Positions 37,128-44,672 of a DNA stretch of 64,000 nt are shown here, one piece after another (position 1 is the stretch's first letter; each line of letters starts with the position of its first letter). A program made the position numbers and the translations under genes. Origin of the DNA: Pedobacter zeaxanthinifaciens (GTDB taxonomy: Bacteria > Bacteroidota > Bacteroidia > Sphingobacteriales > Sphingobacteriaceae); contig NZ_QMHP01000008.1 in assembly GCF_003313335.1 (NCBI RefSeq), forward strand, positions 137,653 to 201,652. The letters are read 5' to 3'. The notes below the pieces were generated by a model that saw nothing but the letters and a program-made list of their open reading frames with translations, was not told where the DNA came from and searched no databases.

Positions 37128-38879
37128 TTACAAATTCTTTCCAATTTTTTCTAAAATATCTGCCGGAATTTTATGAGTGTCCACCACTAAGAAACCATCT
37201 AAACAGTCGGAAAACTTAGGGTCTATATTAAAACAAATGATTTTTGCATTCAAATTCATATACTGTCTTAGCAGTACTGGAATTTTAATGTGATTGTTCT
37301 CGATATCGCCAATTAGGCTATCTAAATCTTTCAAACTTTCACTTTGTTCAATTAACAAGTCGGTGTCAATAGGAGTAAGGTCGGCTTTAAATTTATTCCT
37401 CGGCTTAACATAGTGAGCTAGTTCGTAGTCAAAATGATTCTTCGTAATAAAATCCACAATCAACGATTTGCTAAACTTCGAAAAACTGTTGCTGATACTC
37501 ACCGGACCAAACATGTATCGGTATTGCGGGTTCAACATCAGGTATTTCAAAATTCCCTTCCAAAGCAAAAACAGGGGTAATGGCTTTTGCTGATATTCCT
37601 TGCGTATCCACGAGCGACCCAACTCAATACCTTGACGCAACACCGGATAAAAAGGTTCCTTAATTTTGAAGAGTTCCGAGATATAAAAACCTCTTTTGCC
37701 CATCGTATTTAAAATTTCGTCACCTTTGCCAATACGATAAGCCCCTACAATCATTTGTGCCTCCTTGTCCCATATAAAAAGGTGGTTGTAGTAAATGTCG
37801 TAATTGTCAAGATCGATTTTTTTGTTTGTGCCTTCACCAACCTGCCTAAAAGTAATTTCACGCAAACGACCAATTTCTCTTAAAATATTAGGGATAGAAG
37901 AAGTGGGAACGATAAATACTTCATAATTTTTCTCCTCCCAAACTCTGAAATCTTCTAAGCCGGCAACTTCTTGCGCCATAAGCTCTTTCGAGGTTTCCTC
38001 TACAATTTCAGCTGGTTTTTTCTTGATTTTAAAAAGATTGATGGGGTTAAAGAGTTTTCTTTCCTGCTCAATGCTGGTACCTAAAGCATAAGTTCTTGCT
38101 CGTAAAAAGTCAAGCAGTTTGTTAGTGTCTTTATTGTAGTTAATGTCCTCAATTTTGATGGGCTTACCTATGCGCACCTTAATTTTTAGCCCTTGCTTAT
38201 TCAAAAATTCAGAAGGTAACTTGGCCGTACGCAAAGTTGGATGTATAAAACTCAAAATGTTGAATAAAACACCGTTATTGCCGTGAAAGTAAATAGGCAC
38301 CACTGGCAATTTAGCCTTTGCAACCAATTTACCTACTACCGGATGCCACAATCTGTCGGTAATTTCCTGTTTCTCTAAGTTAAAAGTAGAAACTTCCCCC
38401 GCCGGAAAAATACCAATTGGAATGCCGCTTTGTAAAAGATCAAAAGTAGTTTTTAGTCCGCTGATGCTTGATGAATGTTGTACATTTTCAAAAGGGTTTA
38501 CTGCAACAAAAAACTCACTTAGGTTAGGTATTTTTTTCAAAATGAAGTTAACCATCACCTTTGCTTCGGGGCGTACGGTGCAAAGTAATTTTACCAAAGC
38601 TAAGCCCTCAACACCACCATAAGGATGGTTGGCAATGGCAATGAAACCGCCAGTTTTAGGAATGTGTTTCAAGTCGTCCTCATCAAAATCAATGGATACA
38701 CCAATGGTTTCCAGTATTTTATCTACAAACTCTAATCCCTCAAAATGTTGGTTCATGGAAAATACCTTATTAATGTCGTTTAATTTCATCACTTCCATTA
38801 ATAAGGCTGCCAAGCCAGGTACGCCCAACTTATCAATTTTTGTGGCTTGTGCAAATTCCTTGGTGGTAATAATCTTCAT
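37128..38879 (-). CDS. olsF: Bifunctional acyltransferase, OlsF-type (aminolipid synthesis)
   Basis: The 583-residue cytosolic membrane-associated protein is a fusion. Residues about 60-280 form a PlsC-like O-acyltransferase with the His motif NHPYGGVEG (His near 84), the FPAGEVS block near 158 and a PIYFHGNNG segment. Residues about 310-540 form an OlsB/GNAT-like N-acyltransferase with VPTSSIPNILREIGRLRE, GAYRIGKGDEI and FGPVSISNSFS. This two-domain order is that of OlsF, described in Serratia and Flavobacterium johnsoniae, which makes ornithine lipid in one protein. A glycine-lipid product (as by GlsB/GlsA in Bacteroides) is an alternative. Such lipids contain no phosphorus. The promoter region (38880-38939) lacks the phased array seen nearby. 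Confidence 0.8.
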   Translation of the reverse strand: MKIITTKEFAQATKIDKLGVPGLAALLMEVMKLNDINKVFSMNQHFEGLEFVDKILETIGVSIDFDEDDLKHIPKTGGFIAIANHPYGGVEGLALVKLLCTVRPEAKVMVNFILKKIPNLSEFFVAVNPFENVQHSSSISGLKTTFDLLQSGIPIGIFPAGEVSTFNLEKQEITDRLWHPVVGKLVAKAKLPVVPIYFHGNNGVLFNILSFIHPTLRTAKLPSEFLNKQGLKIKVRIGKPIKIEDINYNKDTNKLLDFLRARTYALGTSIEQERKLFNPINLFKIKKKPAEIVEETSKELMAQEVAGLEDFRVWEEKNYEVFIVPTSSIPNILREIGRLREITFRQVGEGTNKKIDLDNYDIYYNHLFIWDKEAQMIVGAYRIGKGDEILNTMGKRGFYISELFKIKEPFYPVLRQGIELGRSWIRKEYQQKPLPLFLLWKGILKYLMLNPQYRYMFGPVSISNSFSKFSKSLIVDFITKNHFDYELAHYVKPRNKFKADLTPIDTDLLIEQSESLKDLDSLIGDIENNHIKIPVLLRQYMNLNAKIICFNIDPKFSDCLDGFLVVDTHKIPADILEKIGKNL

Positions 38880-38939
38880 ATCAAAAAGTGTAAAGCAAAT
38901 TCAAAATTAAGATTTATATTTATAGTACCTATCTATTCT

Positions 38940-39845
38940 ATGAAAAATTGGTTCATCAATAACTTCGGTTTTAGCAAACGCGAGTATAACGGACTTTTGG
39001 CGCTGCTAGTACTTTTGTTGGCACTTACGCTTACACCAACTGCTTACAGGTATTATTTCAATAAGCATGAGGCAATAAGCCAATATGAGAAGTTGGCTCT
39101 GCAAAAGTTGATCTTGACGGATAGATATGATCGAAAAAGGAATGGCAGCGGCAATGAGGATTTCGAAGATCGTTTTTCCAAAATAAATAAGAAACCCAAC
39201 TATCATGTTTTTGATCCTAACACCATTGGTGAAAAGGAATGGCAGCAGTTTGGACTTTCACCAAAACAGGCGATGTCTATCGTAAATTATGTAAAAAAGG
39301 GAGGACATTTTTATAAACCCGAAGATCTGCAGAAAATGTACACCATTTCTCCCGATAAATATCAGGCCTTATTGCCTTATGTGGAAATAAAGCAATTAAA
39401 TAAACCTAATGCTAAACCGCTATACACTTTTATTAAGAAGGCCCCGATAATAGTAGAAATCAATACTGCTGATACCATTGTGCTGGATGAAATTAAAGGA
39501 GTAGGGGCGGCATTTGCCAGAAGAATTGTCAAATATCGTGAGCGTTTGGGTGGTTTTTACGCTAAAGAGCAATTGTTAGAAGTTTTTGGTGTAGATACGG
39601 CTAAATTCATCGAAATTAAAGACCAAATAAAAATAGATCCAGAAGCGATCAAGAAAATCGAAATTAACTCGGCTGAATTCGACGATTTGAAAAAACATCC
39701 TTACCTAAATTTTAAACAAATGAATGCAATTGTTCAATACCGAAAACAGCATGGGCCTTACAAGTCTGTAAGCGATTTAAGTAAAGTAATGATACTGAAA
39801 CCAGAGACAATAGCTAAAATAGCCCCTTACTTAGATTTTAAATAA
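38940..39845 (+). CDS. Membrane-anchored helix-hairpin-helix (ComEA-like) protein
   Basis: A 301-residue protein with one N-terminal transmembrane helix (about 16-35), a charged linker and three ComEA/HhH repeat blocks: FGLSPKQAMSIVNYVKKGG (about 105), DEIKGVGAAFARRIVKYRERLGG (about 180) and LKKHPYLNFKQMNAIVQYRKQHG (about 255). The GxGxxxA-type hairpin suggests DNA binding, as in competence receptor ComEA, though here the domains face whichever side the anchor dictates. The ATG at 38940 is chosen; a frame upstream to 38847 overlaps the divergent acyltransferase gene. The two start codons are 60 bp apart, a divergent promoter pair. Confidence 0.85.
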   Translation: MKNWFINNFGFSKREYNGLLALLVLLLALTLTPTAYRYYFNKHEAISQYEKLALQKLILTDRYDRKRNGSGNEDFEDRFSKINKKPNYHVFDPNTIGEKEWQQFGLSPKQAMSIVNYVKKGGHFYKPEDLQKMYTISPDKYQALLPYVEIKQLNKPNAKPLYTFIKKAPIIVEINTADTIVLDEIKGVGAAFARRIVKYRERLGGFYAKEQLLEVFGVDTAKFIEIKDQIKIDPEAIKKIEINSAEFDDLKKHPYLNFKQMNAIVQYRKQHGPYKSVSDLSKVMILKPETIAKIAPYLDFK

Positions 39846-39916
39846 GATGCGAGTTAGAAATCATTTTATTTTTACATTTGAACATCAGGATTATCCCATT
39901 AATTTAACTAACCCAA

Positions 39917-40444
39917 ATGCTGTCCAACCAAATCAAACAAATTATTAGAGACGTTCCAGATTTTCCAAAGCCCGGAATTATTTTTAAAGATATTACGCCG
40001 ATATTAAAAGACGCTGCACTATGTAAGGAAATCACCGCTGCGCTAGCTGAACAATTAAAAGATGTAAAAATAGATGTGGTAGCAGGCATAGAAAGTCGAG
40101 GGTTTTTGTTTGGATTGGCCTTGGCACAACAGCTTAATTTACCCTTTGTTCCTATTAGAAAGGCCGGAAAATTGCCTTACAAAACCATTCAGCAATCGTA
40201 CGATTTGGAGTATGGAAGCGCTACCTTAGAAGTGCATGAAGATGCATTTGAAGCTGGCCAGCAGGTGCTAATTCACGATGATTTACTTGCCACCGGAGGA
40301 ACGGTAGTGGCCGCTTCCAATTTGGTGCAAAAATTGGGTGCAGCTGTTGCGGCCTATTCTTTTTTAATCAACCTTGATTTTTTAAATGGTAAAGATCGGT
40401 TAACGCCTTATGCTGACAAAGTGTTTGCCTTAGCTACTTATTAA
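39917..40444 (+). CDS. apt: Adenine phosphoribosyltransferase
   Basis: It salvages adenine with PRPP to AMP. The 175-residue protein has the family opening IRDVPDFPKPGIIFKDITP, the VAGIESRGFLFG segment and the PRPP-binding motif VLIHDDLLATGGT (about 118-130). Length is normal. It is monocistronic; the 242-bp gap to the next gene contains AT-rich DNA with an AAACTG/CAGTTT hairpin (40623-40675) and no gene. Confidence 0.96.
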   Translation: MLSNQIKQIIRDVPDFPKPGIIFKDITPILKDAALCKEITAALAEQLKDVKIDVVAGIESRGFLFGLALAQQLNLPFVPIRKAGKLPYKTIQQSYDLEYGSATLEVHEDAFEAGQQVLIHDDLLATGGTVVAASNLVQKLGAAVAAYSFLINLDFLNGKDRLTPYADKVFALATY

Positions 40445-40686
40445 GATAAATTTTAGCAAAAATTTAATTTTCAAACTGGCGCTTAATTTTAAGCCATTAA
40501 AAGCATTAAGCCCAATAATTGAACTGTTTACCGATTCGTTCGCTTAGAAAAACTGTTAAATTGCTTTGAAACTATAATTAAATTTGCTTAATATTGTCCT
40601 CAACCAAATATAAATCTTACTAAACTGTTTAAGTGCGAAAGCTCCAAGCCCAAGTATTTAAGCAGTTTTTTTCTTTTAAGGGAAAT

Positions 40687-41841
40687 ATGATACAAACAGG
40701 AATCAGTTTTAACGAGGCCGAAAATAGCACTATGATCAAAAGTATGGTGCGTGATTTCGCAGAGAAAAATATTCGTAAAAATGTAATGGATTGGGATGAG
40801 GCACAGCATTTCCCAGTGCCGTTATTTAAAGAATTAGGCCAAATTGGCTTAATGGGCGTATTGGTGCCTGAAGCCTACGGCGGGTCGGGATTTGGCTATC
40901 ACGACTATGTGGATGTGATTGTGGAAATAGCAAAGGTATGTGGCTCCATAGGGCTATCCGTTGCTGCTCATAATTCACTGTGTACCGGGCACATCTTAAC
41001 CTTCGGAAACGAAGAACAAAAAGCCAAATGGTTGCCAAAATTAGCTACTGCCGAGTGGATAGGTGCTTGGGGATTAACAGAAGCAAATACCGGTTCCGAT
41101 GCATTACGCATGCGTACCACTGCTATTTTAGACGGGGATCATTACGTAATTAATGGCGCTAAAAACTGGATAACACATGGTAAATCTGGCGATGTAGCTG
41201 TGGTAATGGTGCGCACAGGAGAGGCTGGTAGTTCCAAAGGGATATCTGCCATTGTAGTTGAACGAGGCACTCCTGGCTTTAGTGCAGGTAAAAAAGAAAA
41301 TAAATTAGGCATGCGTGCATCGGAAACTACAGAAATGATTTTCGATAACTGTAGAGTGCCAAAAGAAAATTTGTTGGGTGCTGAAGGCGATGGTTTTAAG
41401 CAGGCAATGAAAATACTTGATGGCGGTAGGATTTCTATCGCAGCCCTAAGTTTGGGCATTGCTAAAGGCGCTTATGAGGCTGCTTTGGCCTACTCCAAAG
41501 AAAGGCAGCAATTTGGTCAGCCTATCGCTAATTTCCAGGGTATTAGCTTTAAACTGGCAGATATGGCTACTGAAATTGAAGCTGCCGAGTTGTTGATCCG
41601 ACAAGCCTCAGATTTGAAAAATCGCCACCAATCGGTAAGTAAGGAATCTGCAATGGCCAAATATTACGCCTCGGAAGTGGCTGTAAGATGTGCCACGGAA
41701 GCAGTTCAGATTTTTGGTGGCTATGGTTATACAAAGGATTTTCCTGTAGAGAAATTTTACAGAGATGCCAAACTGTGCACCATTGGCGAAGGTACATCGG
41801 AAATTCAAAAAATTGTAATTGCTCGTGAAATCATGAAGTAG
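40687..41841 (+). CDS. Acyl-CoA dehydrogenase
   Basis: The 384-residue FAD enzyme does the first step of fatty-acid or branched-chain acyl-CoA beta-oxidation. Helical N-terminal domain, then WGLTEANTGSDA (FAD contact, about 130), a middle beta domain, and the C-terminal helical domain with AVQIFGGYGYTKDFPVEKFYRDAKL and the catalytic Glu in IGEGTSEIQ (about 367). This fits the short-chain/butyryl-CoA group. The ATG at 40687, preceded by AAGGGAAAT, matches family length; a GTG at 40633 would add 18 residues that overlap a hairpin. No ETF or thiolase genes are adjacent. The -7-like TAAATTTG at 40579-40586 may be the promoter. Confidence 0.94.
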   Translation: MIQTGISFNEAENSTMIKSMVRDFAEKNIRKNVMDWDEAQHFPVPLFKELGQIGLMGVLVPEAYGGSGFGYHDYVDVIVEIAKVCGSIGLSVAAHNSLCTGHILTFGNEEQKAKWLPKLATAEWIGAWGLTEANTGSDALRMRTTAILDGDHYVINGAKNWITHGKSGDVAVVMVRTGEAGSSKGISAIVVERGTPGFSAGKKENKLGMRASETTEMIFDNCRVPKENLLGAEGDGFKQAMKILDGGRISIAALSLGIAKGAYEAALAYSKERQQFGQPIANFQGISFKLADMATEIEAAELLIRQASDLKNRHQSVSKESAMAKYYASEVAVRCATEAVQIFGGYGYTKDFPVEKFYRDAKLCTIGEGTSEIQKIVIAREIMK

Positions 41842-41906
41842 CATTGTATTAAGCGTATACGATAAGTCATTACATTTAATGAGGATGAGGTATCTAACGT
41901 GTATTT

Positions 41907-42049
41907 TTATTGAGAAACTGTTTAAATTTCAGTTAAACTTTTTACTTGTCAGTCTGAACTTGTCGAAGACTACTTGCTAAAAAATGTTTCGACGAGTTCA
42001 ACATGACGCCTTTATGTTAGTCAACAGAATTTAAACAGTTTCTCAATAA
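41907..42049. repeat. MITE-like element with 22-bp perfect terminal inverted repeats
   Basis: The 22-bp arms at 41907-41928 (core GAGAAACTGTTTAAATT) and 42028-42049 are exact reverse complements separated by 99 bp. Inside is a second imperfect palindrome (GTCAGTCTGAACTTGTCGAA against TTTCGACGAGTTCAACATGAC). There is no ORF. It lies between the acyl-CoA dehydrogenase gene and the rpsU promoter, filling most of a 314-bp gap. Confidence 0.85.
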
Positions 42050-42093
42050 TTTAATAAAAAGATAAAAAACTTTCTGTTTTTCAAATAATTGCC

Positions 42094-42101
42094 TACATTT
42101 G
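42094..42101 (+). promoter_or_regulatory. rpsU promoter -7 box
   Basis: TACATTTG at 42094-42101 matches the -7 consensus; TTTC at 42071-42074 lies at the -33 distance with one mismatch. Transcription would start near 42107, giving a leader of about 49 nt. Confidence 0.7.
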
Positions 42102-42136
42102 CAGCCCCAAGCGTAAGCTGGTTTTAAAAACACGAG

Positions 42137-42143
42137 AGGAGGT
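42137..42143 (+). promoter_or_regulatory. Strong Shine-Dalgarno of rpsU
   Basis: AGGAGGT (extended GAGAGGAGGT) lies 12 nt before the rpsU ATG. It is one of only three such sites I saw in the window. In Bacteroidota the anti-SD of 30S subunits is masked with the help of bS21, so an SD on rpsU is a known autoregulatory device. Confidence 0.85.
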
Positions 42144-42155
42144 ATTTTCAACGTT

Positions 42156-42350
42156 ATGATTATTATTAATATTAAAGATGGTGAATCGTTAGACAAAGCG
42201 TTAAAGCGTTTCAAGAAGAAATTCGAAAAAACTGGTGTATTGAGAGAACTACGTAGCCGTCAAGCATACGAGAAAAAATCTGTAGCTCGTCGTACCGAAG
42301 TTAAGAAAGCAAGATATATCCAAGGTTTACAACAAGAAGGAACAATATAG
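42156..42350 (+). CDS. rpsU: 30S ribosomal protein bS21
   Basis: This 64-residue protein starts MIIINIKDGESLDKALKRF, continues with the conserved FKKKFEKTGVLRELRSRQ and ends in a basic tail. bS21 sits near the 16S rRNA 3' end and, in Bacteroidota, helps hide the anti-Shine-Dalgarno. The strong SD 12 nt upstream indicates translation favoured on ribosomes lacking bS21, a feedback loop. It is followed by its own terminator, then by xer and hpf. Confidence 0.96.
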   Translation: MIIINIKDGESLDKALKRFKKKFEKTGVLRELRSRQAYEKKSVARRTEVKKARYIQGLQQEGTI

Positions 42351-42379
42351 TTTATTCTGCTGGATATCATTGATATACG

Positions 42380-42409
42380 TGCCTCCAAGAAATTGGGGGC
42401 ATTTTTTTT
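42380..42409 (+). terminator. Rho-independent terminator of rpsU
   Basis: TGCCTCCAA (42380-42388), loop GAAA, TTGGGGGCA (42393-42401) with one G-U pair, then T8. It lies 30 bp after the rpsU stop. Confidence 0.9.
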
Positions 42410-42477
42410 GTCAAAAAAACTTGTTTAGCTAAACTTTTTTCCTAAATTCACTTAACCACGTAATCAACTAAATGTAA

Positions 42478-43362
42478 ATGCCTATCAACGATTTTCTGAC
42501 ATATTTGAAGCATGAAAAACGTTGCTCTCCGCATACGTTAACCTCTTATCAAAAAGATTTGATGCAGTTTACGGAATTCTTGGCTGGTGAGCAAGTGGCA
42601 AACTTAGTAGACGCAAAAACGGCAAACATTAAAAACTTCTTAGTTCACCTATTGCAACATCATTTATCGGAAGCTGCAGTAAATAGAAAACTATCTTGCA
42701 TAAAGAGTTATTATCGTTTCTTGCAGCGTGAAGGCGCTATTGAAACTAACCCTGCCAGCGTAATAAAAACGCTAAAAACACCAAAAAGGCTACCTGTTTT
42801 TATTGAAGAAGTAAAAATGGATCAGTTATTGGATAACGAAAATATATTTGATGATTCGTTTTCAGGTAAAAGAAATAAGCTAATTGTAGAAGTGTTGTTT
42901 GGTACAGGGCTGCGTTTAGCAGAGCTTATCAGTCTAAAAGATAAGGATGTAAATCTCTATGAGGGTGTAATTAAAGTGCTGGGTAAGAGAAACAAAGAGC
43001 GTATCATCCCTTTGCATCAAACGTTGCTAAAAGAGATAGAAGAATTTATATCGTTGAAAACTTTGCAAAATTTCGACAACAAAAGCCCTTATTTAATCGT
43101 TACAAATAAAGGCGAACAAGCCTATCCTAAATTAATTTATAGGGTAGTTACTAGCTGTTTAAATGAAATTTCTACCAAGGAAAAGAAAAGCCCGCATGTA
43201 TTGAGGCATTCTTTTGCAAGTAGTTTGTTGAACAGGGGTGCCGATTTAAATGCTATAAAGGAGCTGCTAGGGCATGCTAGTTTGGCGGCAACACAAGTTT
43301 ATACGCATAGTTCAATTGAAAGATTAAAATCCATTTATAAACAAGCCCATCCAAGGGCGTAA
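42478..43362 (+). CDS. xerC: Tyrosine recombinase, XerC/XerD type
   Basis: The 294-residue site-specific recombinase has an N-terminal SAM-like DNA-binding domain (about 1-90, YLKHEKRCSPHTLTSYQKDL) and a catalytic domain with Arg in GTGLRLAELISL, Lys in KVLGKRNKERIIPL, His-x-x-Arg in SPHVLRHSFAS, the LLGHASLAATQVYTH block (His and nucleophile Tyr near 281). All catalytic residues are present. Xer proteins resolve chromosome dimers at dif; whether this is the XerC or XerD partner cannot be told here. It sits between rpsU and hpf, a recurrent Bacteroidota order; no mobile-element context is seen. Confidence 0.92.
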   Translation: MPINDFLTYLKHEKRCSPHTLTSYQKDLMQFTEFLAGEQVANLVDAKTANIKNFLVHLLQHHLSEAAVNRKLSCIKSYYRFLQREGAIETNPASVIKTLKTPKRLPVFIEEVKMDQLLDNENIFDDSFSGKRNKLIVEVLFGTGLRLAELISLKDKDVNLYEGVIKVLGKRNKERIIPLHQTLLKEIEEFISLKTLQNFDNKSPYLIVTNKGEQAYPKLIYRVVTSCLNEISTKEKKSPHVLRHSFASSLLNRGADLNAIKELLGHASLAATQVYTHSSIERLKSIYKQAHPRA

Positions 43363-43364
43363 AA

Positions 43365-43371
43365 AAGGAGG
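43365..43371 (+). promoter_or_regulatory. Strong Shine-Dalgarno of hpf
   Basis: AAGGAGG lies 4 nt before the hpf ATG and directly after the xer stop codon. Because neighbouring genes lack SD sequences, this site is likely meaningful for hpf expression. Confidence 0.8.
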
Positions 43372-43375
43372 AAAA

Positions 43376-43723
43376 ATGAAAATCAGAGTGCAGTCTATCC
43401 ATTTCAATGCAGACAAAAAGTTGTTGGACTTTATTCAGAAGAAAGTAGATAAGTTAGATCAGTTTTTTGACCAAATCATAAGTGGCGAAGTATATTTAAA
43501 ATTAGAAAATGTGGAAGACGAAGCCAATAAAATTAGTGAAGTCAAGTTGATTGTGCCGGGCGGGACGATGTTTGCGAAGGAGCAATGCAAATCATTTGAA
43601 GAAGCTACAGATTTGGCCATTGAATCATTGAGGAAACAAATCACTAAACATAAAGATAAAACTAGAGCAAAATTAAGCGAACATAAAACCATTTTAGCTA
43701 ATGGTGAAGTGGCTGATTATTAG
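43376..43723 (+). CDS. hpf: Ribosome hibernation promoting factor (HPF/RaiA family)
   Basis: The 115-residue protein has the single beta-alpha-beta-beta-beta-alpha domain of the HPF/YfiA family: MKIRVQSIHFNADKKLLDFI first strand and helix, VYLKLENV and VKLIVPGG central strands, then a long Lys-rich helix. It is a short form without the C-terminal dimerisation domain. It binds the 30S decoding centre when growth stops. The gene follows xer after 13 bp and has a strong SD, so its translation may respond to the amount of bS21-free 30S, like rpsU. Confidence 0.92.
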   Translation: MKIRVQSIHFNADKKLLDFIQKKVDKLDQFFDQIISGEVYLKLENVEDEANKISEVKLIVPGGTMFAKEQCKSFEEATDLAIESLRKQITKHKDKTRAKLSEHKTILANGEVADY

Positions 43724-43756
43724 ATTACTATTGTAGTACATCATTAACTAAATATG

Positions 43757-43787
43757 TTGGCGGGCAAAAGCTCGCCAATTTTTTTTT
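43757..43787 (+). terminator. Rho-independent terminator of hpf
   Basis: TTGGCGGGC (43757-43765), loop AAAA, GCTCGCCAA (43770-43778) with one G-U pair, then T9 ending at 43787. Confidence 0.9.
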
Positions 43788-43795
43788 AAAAAATA

Positions 43796-43826
43796 TTTGC
43801 AGCTAAAGATAATGAGTGTATATTTG
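43796..43826 (+). promoter_or_regulatory. Consensus promoter before the RNA locus
   Basis: TTTG (43796-43799), 19-nt spacer, TATATTTG (43819-43826): an exact match to the Bacteroidota -33/-7 pattern. The predicted start is about 43831. No ORF follows before the next promoter. Confidence 0.8.
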
Positions 43827-43830
43827 CATT

Positions 43831-43868
43831 CCATTTCGGAAACGGGGTAGTTAGCCCAAATGAAATGG
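43831..43868 (+). ncRNA. Structured leader or small RNA
   Basis: The first transcribed bases form a hairpin: CCATTTC (43831-43837) pairs with GAAATGG (43862-43868), enclosing a second GGG/CCC stem (about 43844-43857). It follows a perfect promoter and has no coding potential; 70 nt of A-rich DNA lead to the second promoter. It may be a small RNA or just the 5' leader of the tRNA operon. Confidence 0.3.
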
Positions 43869-43935
43869 TCGTTCTGTGAAGAGTTAGAAAAAACAAAAAA
43901 ATATTAATTAATGTGTGCGAAAAGATAAAAATTTC

Positions 43936-43943
43936 TATATTTG
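43936..43943 (+). promoter_or_regulatory. -7 box of the tRNA cluster
   Basis: TATATTTG at 43936-43943 matches the -7 consensus; the -33 region is poor. Transcription from about 43949 would read through the tRNA-like element and then tRNA-Thr. Confidence 0.6.
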
Positions 43944-43966
43944 CGCCACGTTGAAAAAAGATAAAA

Positions 43967-44043
43967 GCCTCCTTAGCTCAGCTGGTAGAGTCCCGTACAT
44001 ACGGGATAATCAGCAGGTCAAAAAAGATCAAGACTACGGAGGT
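43967..44043 (+). pseudogene. tRNA-Thr-derived tRNA-like element
   Basis: Its first 24 nt are identical to the tRNA-Thr gene 88 bp downstream (acceptor 5' strand and D arm). Then TCCCGTACATACGGGA, a 6-bp hairpin, replaces the anticodon arm; TAATCAGCAGGTC again resembles tRNA-Thr with one change, and GGTC-A6-GATC takes the place of the T arm. GGAGGT at 44038-44043 closes a 6-bp acceptor stem. It lacks a TTCGA T loop and a 7-nt anticodon loop, so it cannot be a normal tRNA. Confidence 0.65.
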
Positions 44044-44054
44044 GAGAAATAAAA

Positions 44055-44127
<73 letters not shown>

Positions 44128-44164
44128 CTTTTTATTTTGAAGCTTTGCGTTTTGAAGTAGAAGG

Positions 44165-44250
44165 GGGGAGATACCAGAGTGGCCAAATGGGACAGACTGT
44201 AACTCTGTTGTCGCAAGACTTCGAAGGTTCGAATCCTTCTCTCCCCACCA
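44165..44250 (+). tRNA. tRNA-Tyr (anticodon GTA)
   Basis: A class II tRNA with long variable arm. Acceptor GGGGAGA/TCTCCCC, anticodon stem CAGA/TCTG with loop CTGTAAC, variable arm around TTGTCGCAAGAC, T arm GAAGG-TTCGAAT-CCTTC, discriminator A at 44247 and encoded CCA at 44248-44250. Confidence 0.95.
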
Positions 44251-44326
44251 ATCAATTTTAGGTTAAAAGATTTTAGATTGACGATTTAATAATCGTAACT
44301 CGTAATCTTCAATCGTAAATTGAAAA

Positions 44327-44399
44327 GCGGAAGTAGCTCAGTTGGTAGAGCGATAGCCTTCCAAGCTATAGGTCGCGAGTTCGAACCTCGTCTTCCGCT
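44327..44399 (+). tRNA. tRNA-Gly (anticodon TCC)
   Basis: 73 nt; acceptor GCGGAAG/CTTCCGC, anticodon stem ATAGC/GCTAT with loop CTTCCAA, T loop TTCGAAC, discriminator T. CCA is not encoded. The preceding 75 bp contain AATCGTAA-type repeats. Confidence 0.96.
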
Positions 44400-44482
44400 C
44401 CTAGCTTTCATTACAAGTTGTTCATTGGTTCATTAGTGGTCGATGAATAAATAACGGATGGACTAGTGAGCTAAGGGTAAAA

Positions 44483-44554
<72 letters not shown>

Positions 44555-44672
44555 CAAAACAACTAAATAACTTTGTTTAGTCTGTTAACACAGAAAAAAC
44601 AAGGTTTTTTGTATTGAAATTGTATCAAAACAATAATAAATAAAAAATTTAACCTACTAATAAGTATAAAAA

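Noticed and set aside
40445..40686. 11-bp phased array before acyl-CoA dehydrogenase
   Set aside because: TTAA words occur near 40484-40515, but their spacing is 6, 8 and 9 bp, not 11, and no -7 box follows at 8 nt.
42478..43362. Integrase of a mobile element
   Set aside because: The recombinase sits in the conserved rpsU-xer-hpf order with no attachment site, cargo or phage genes, so a housekeeping Xer role is more likely.
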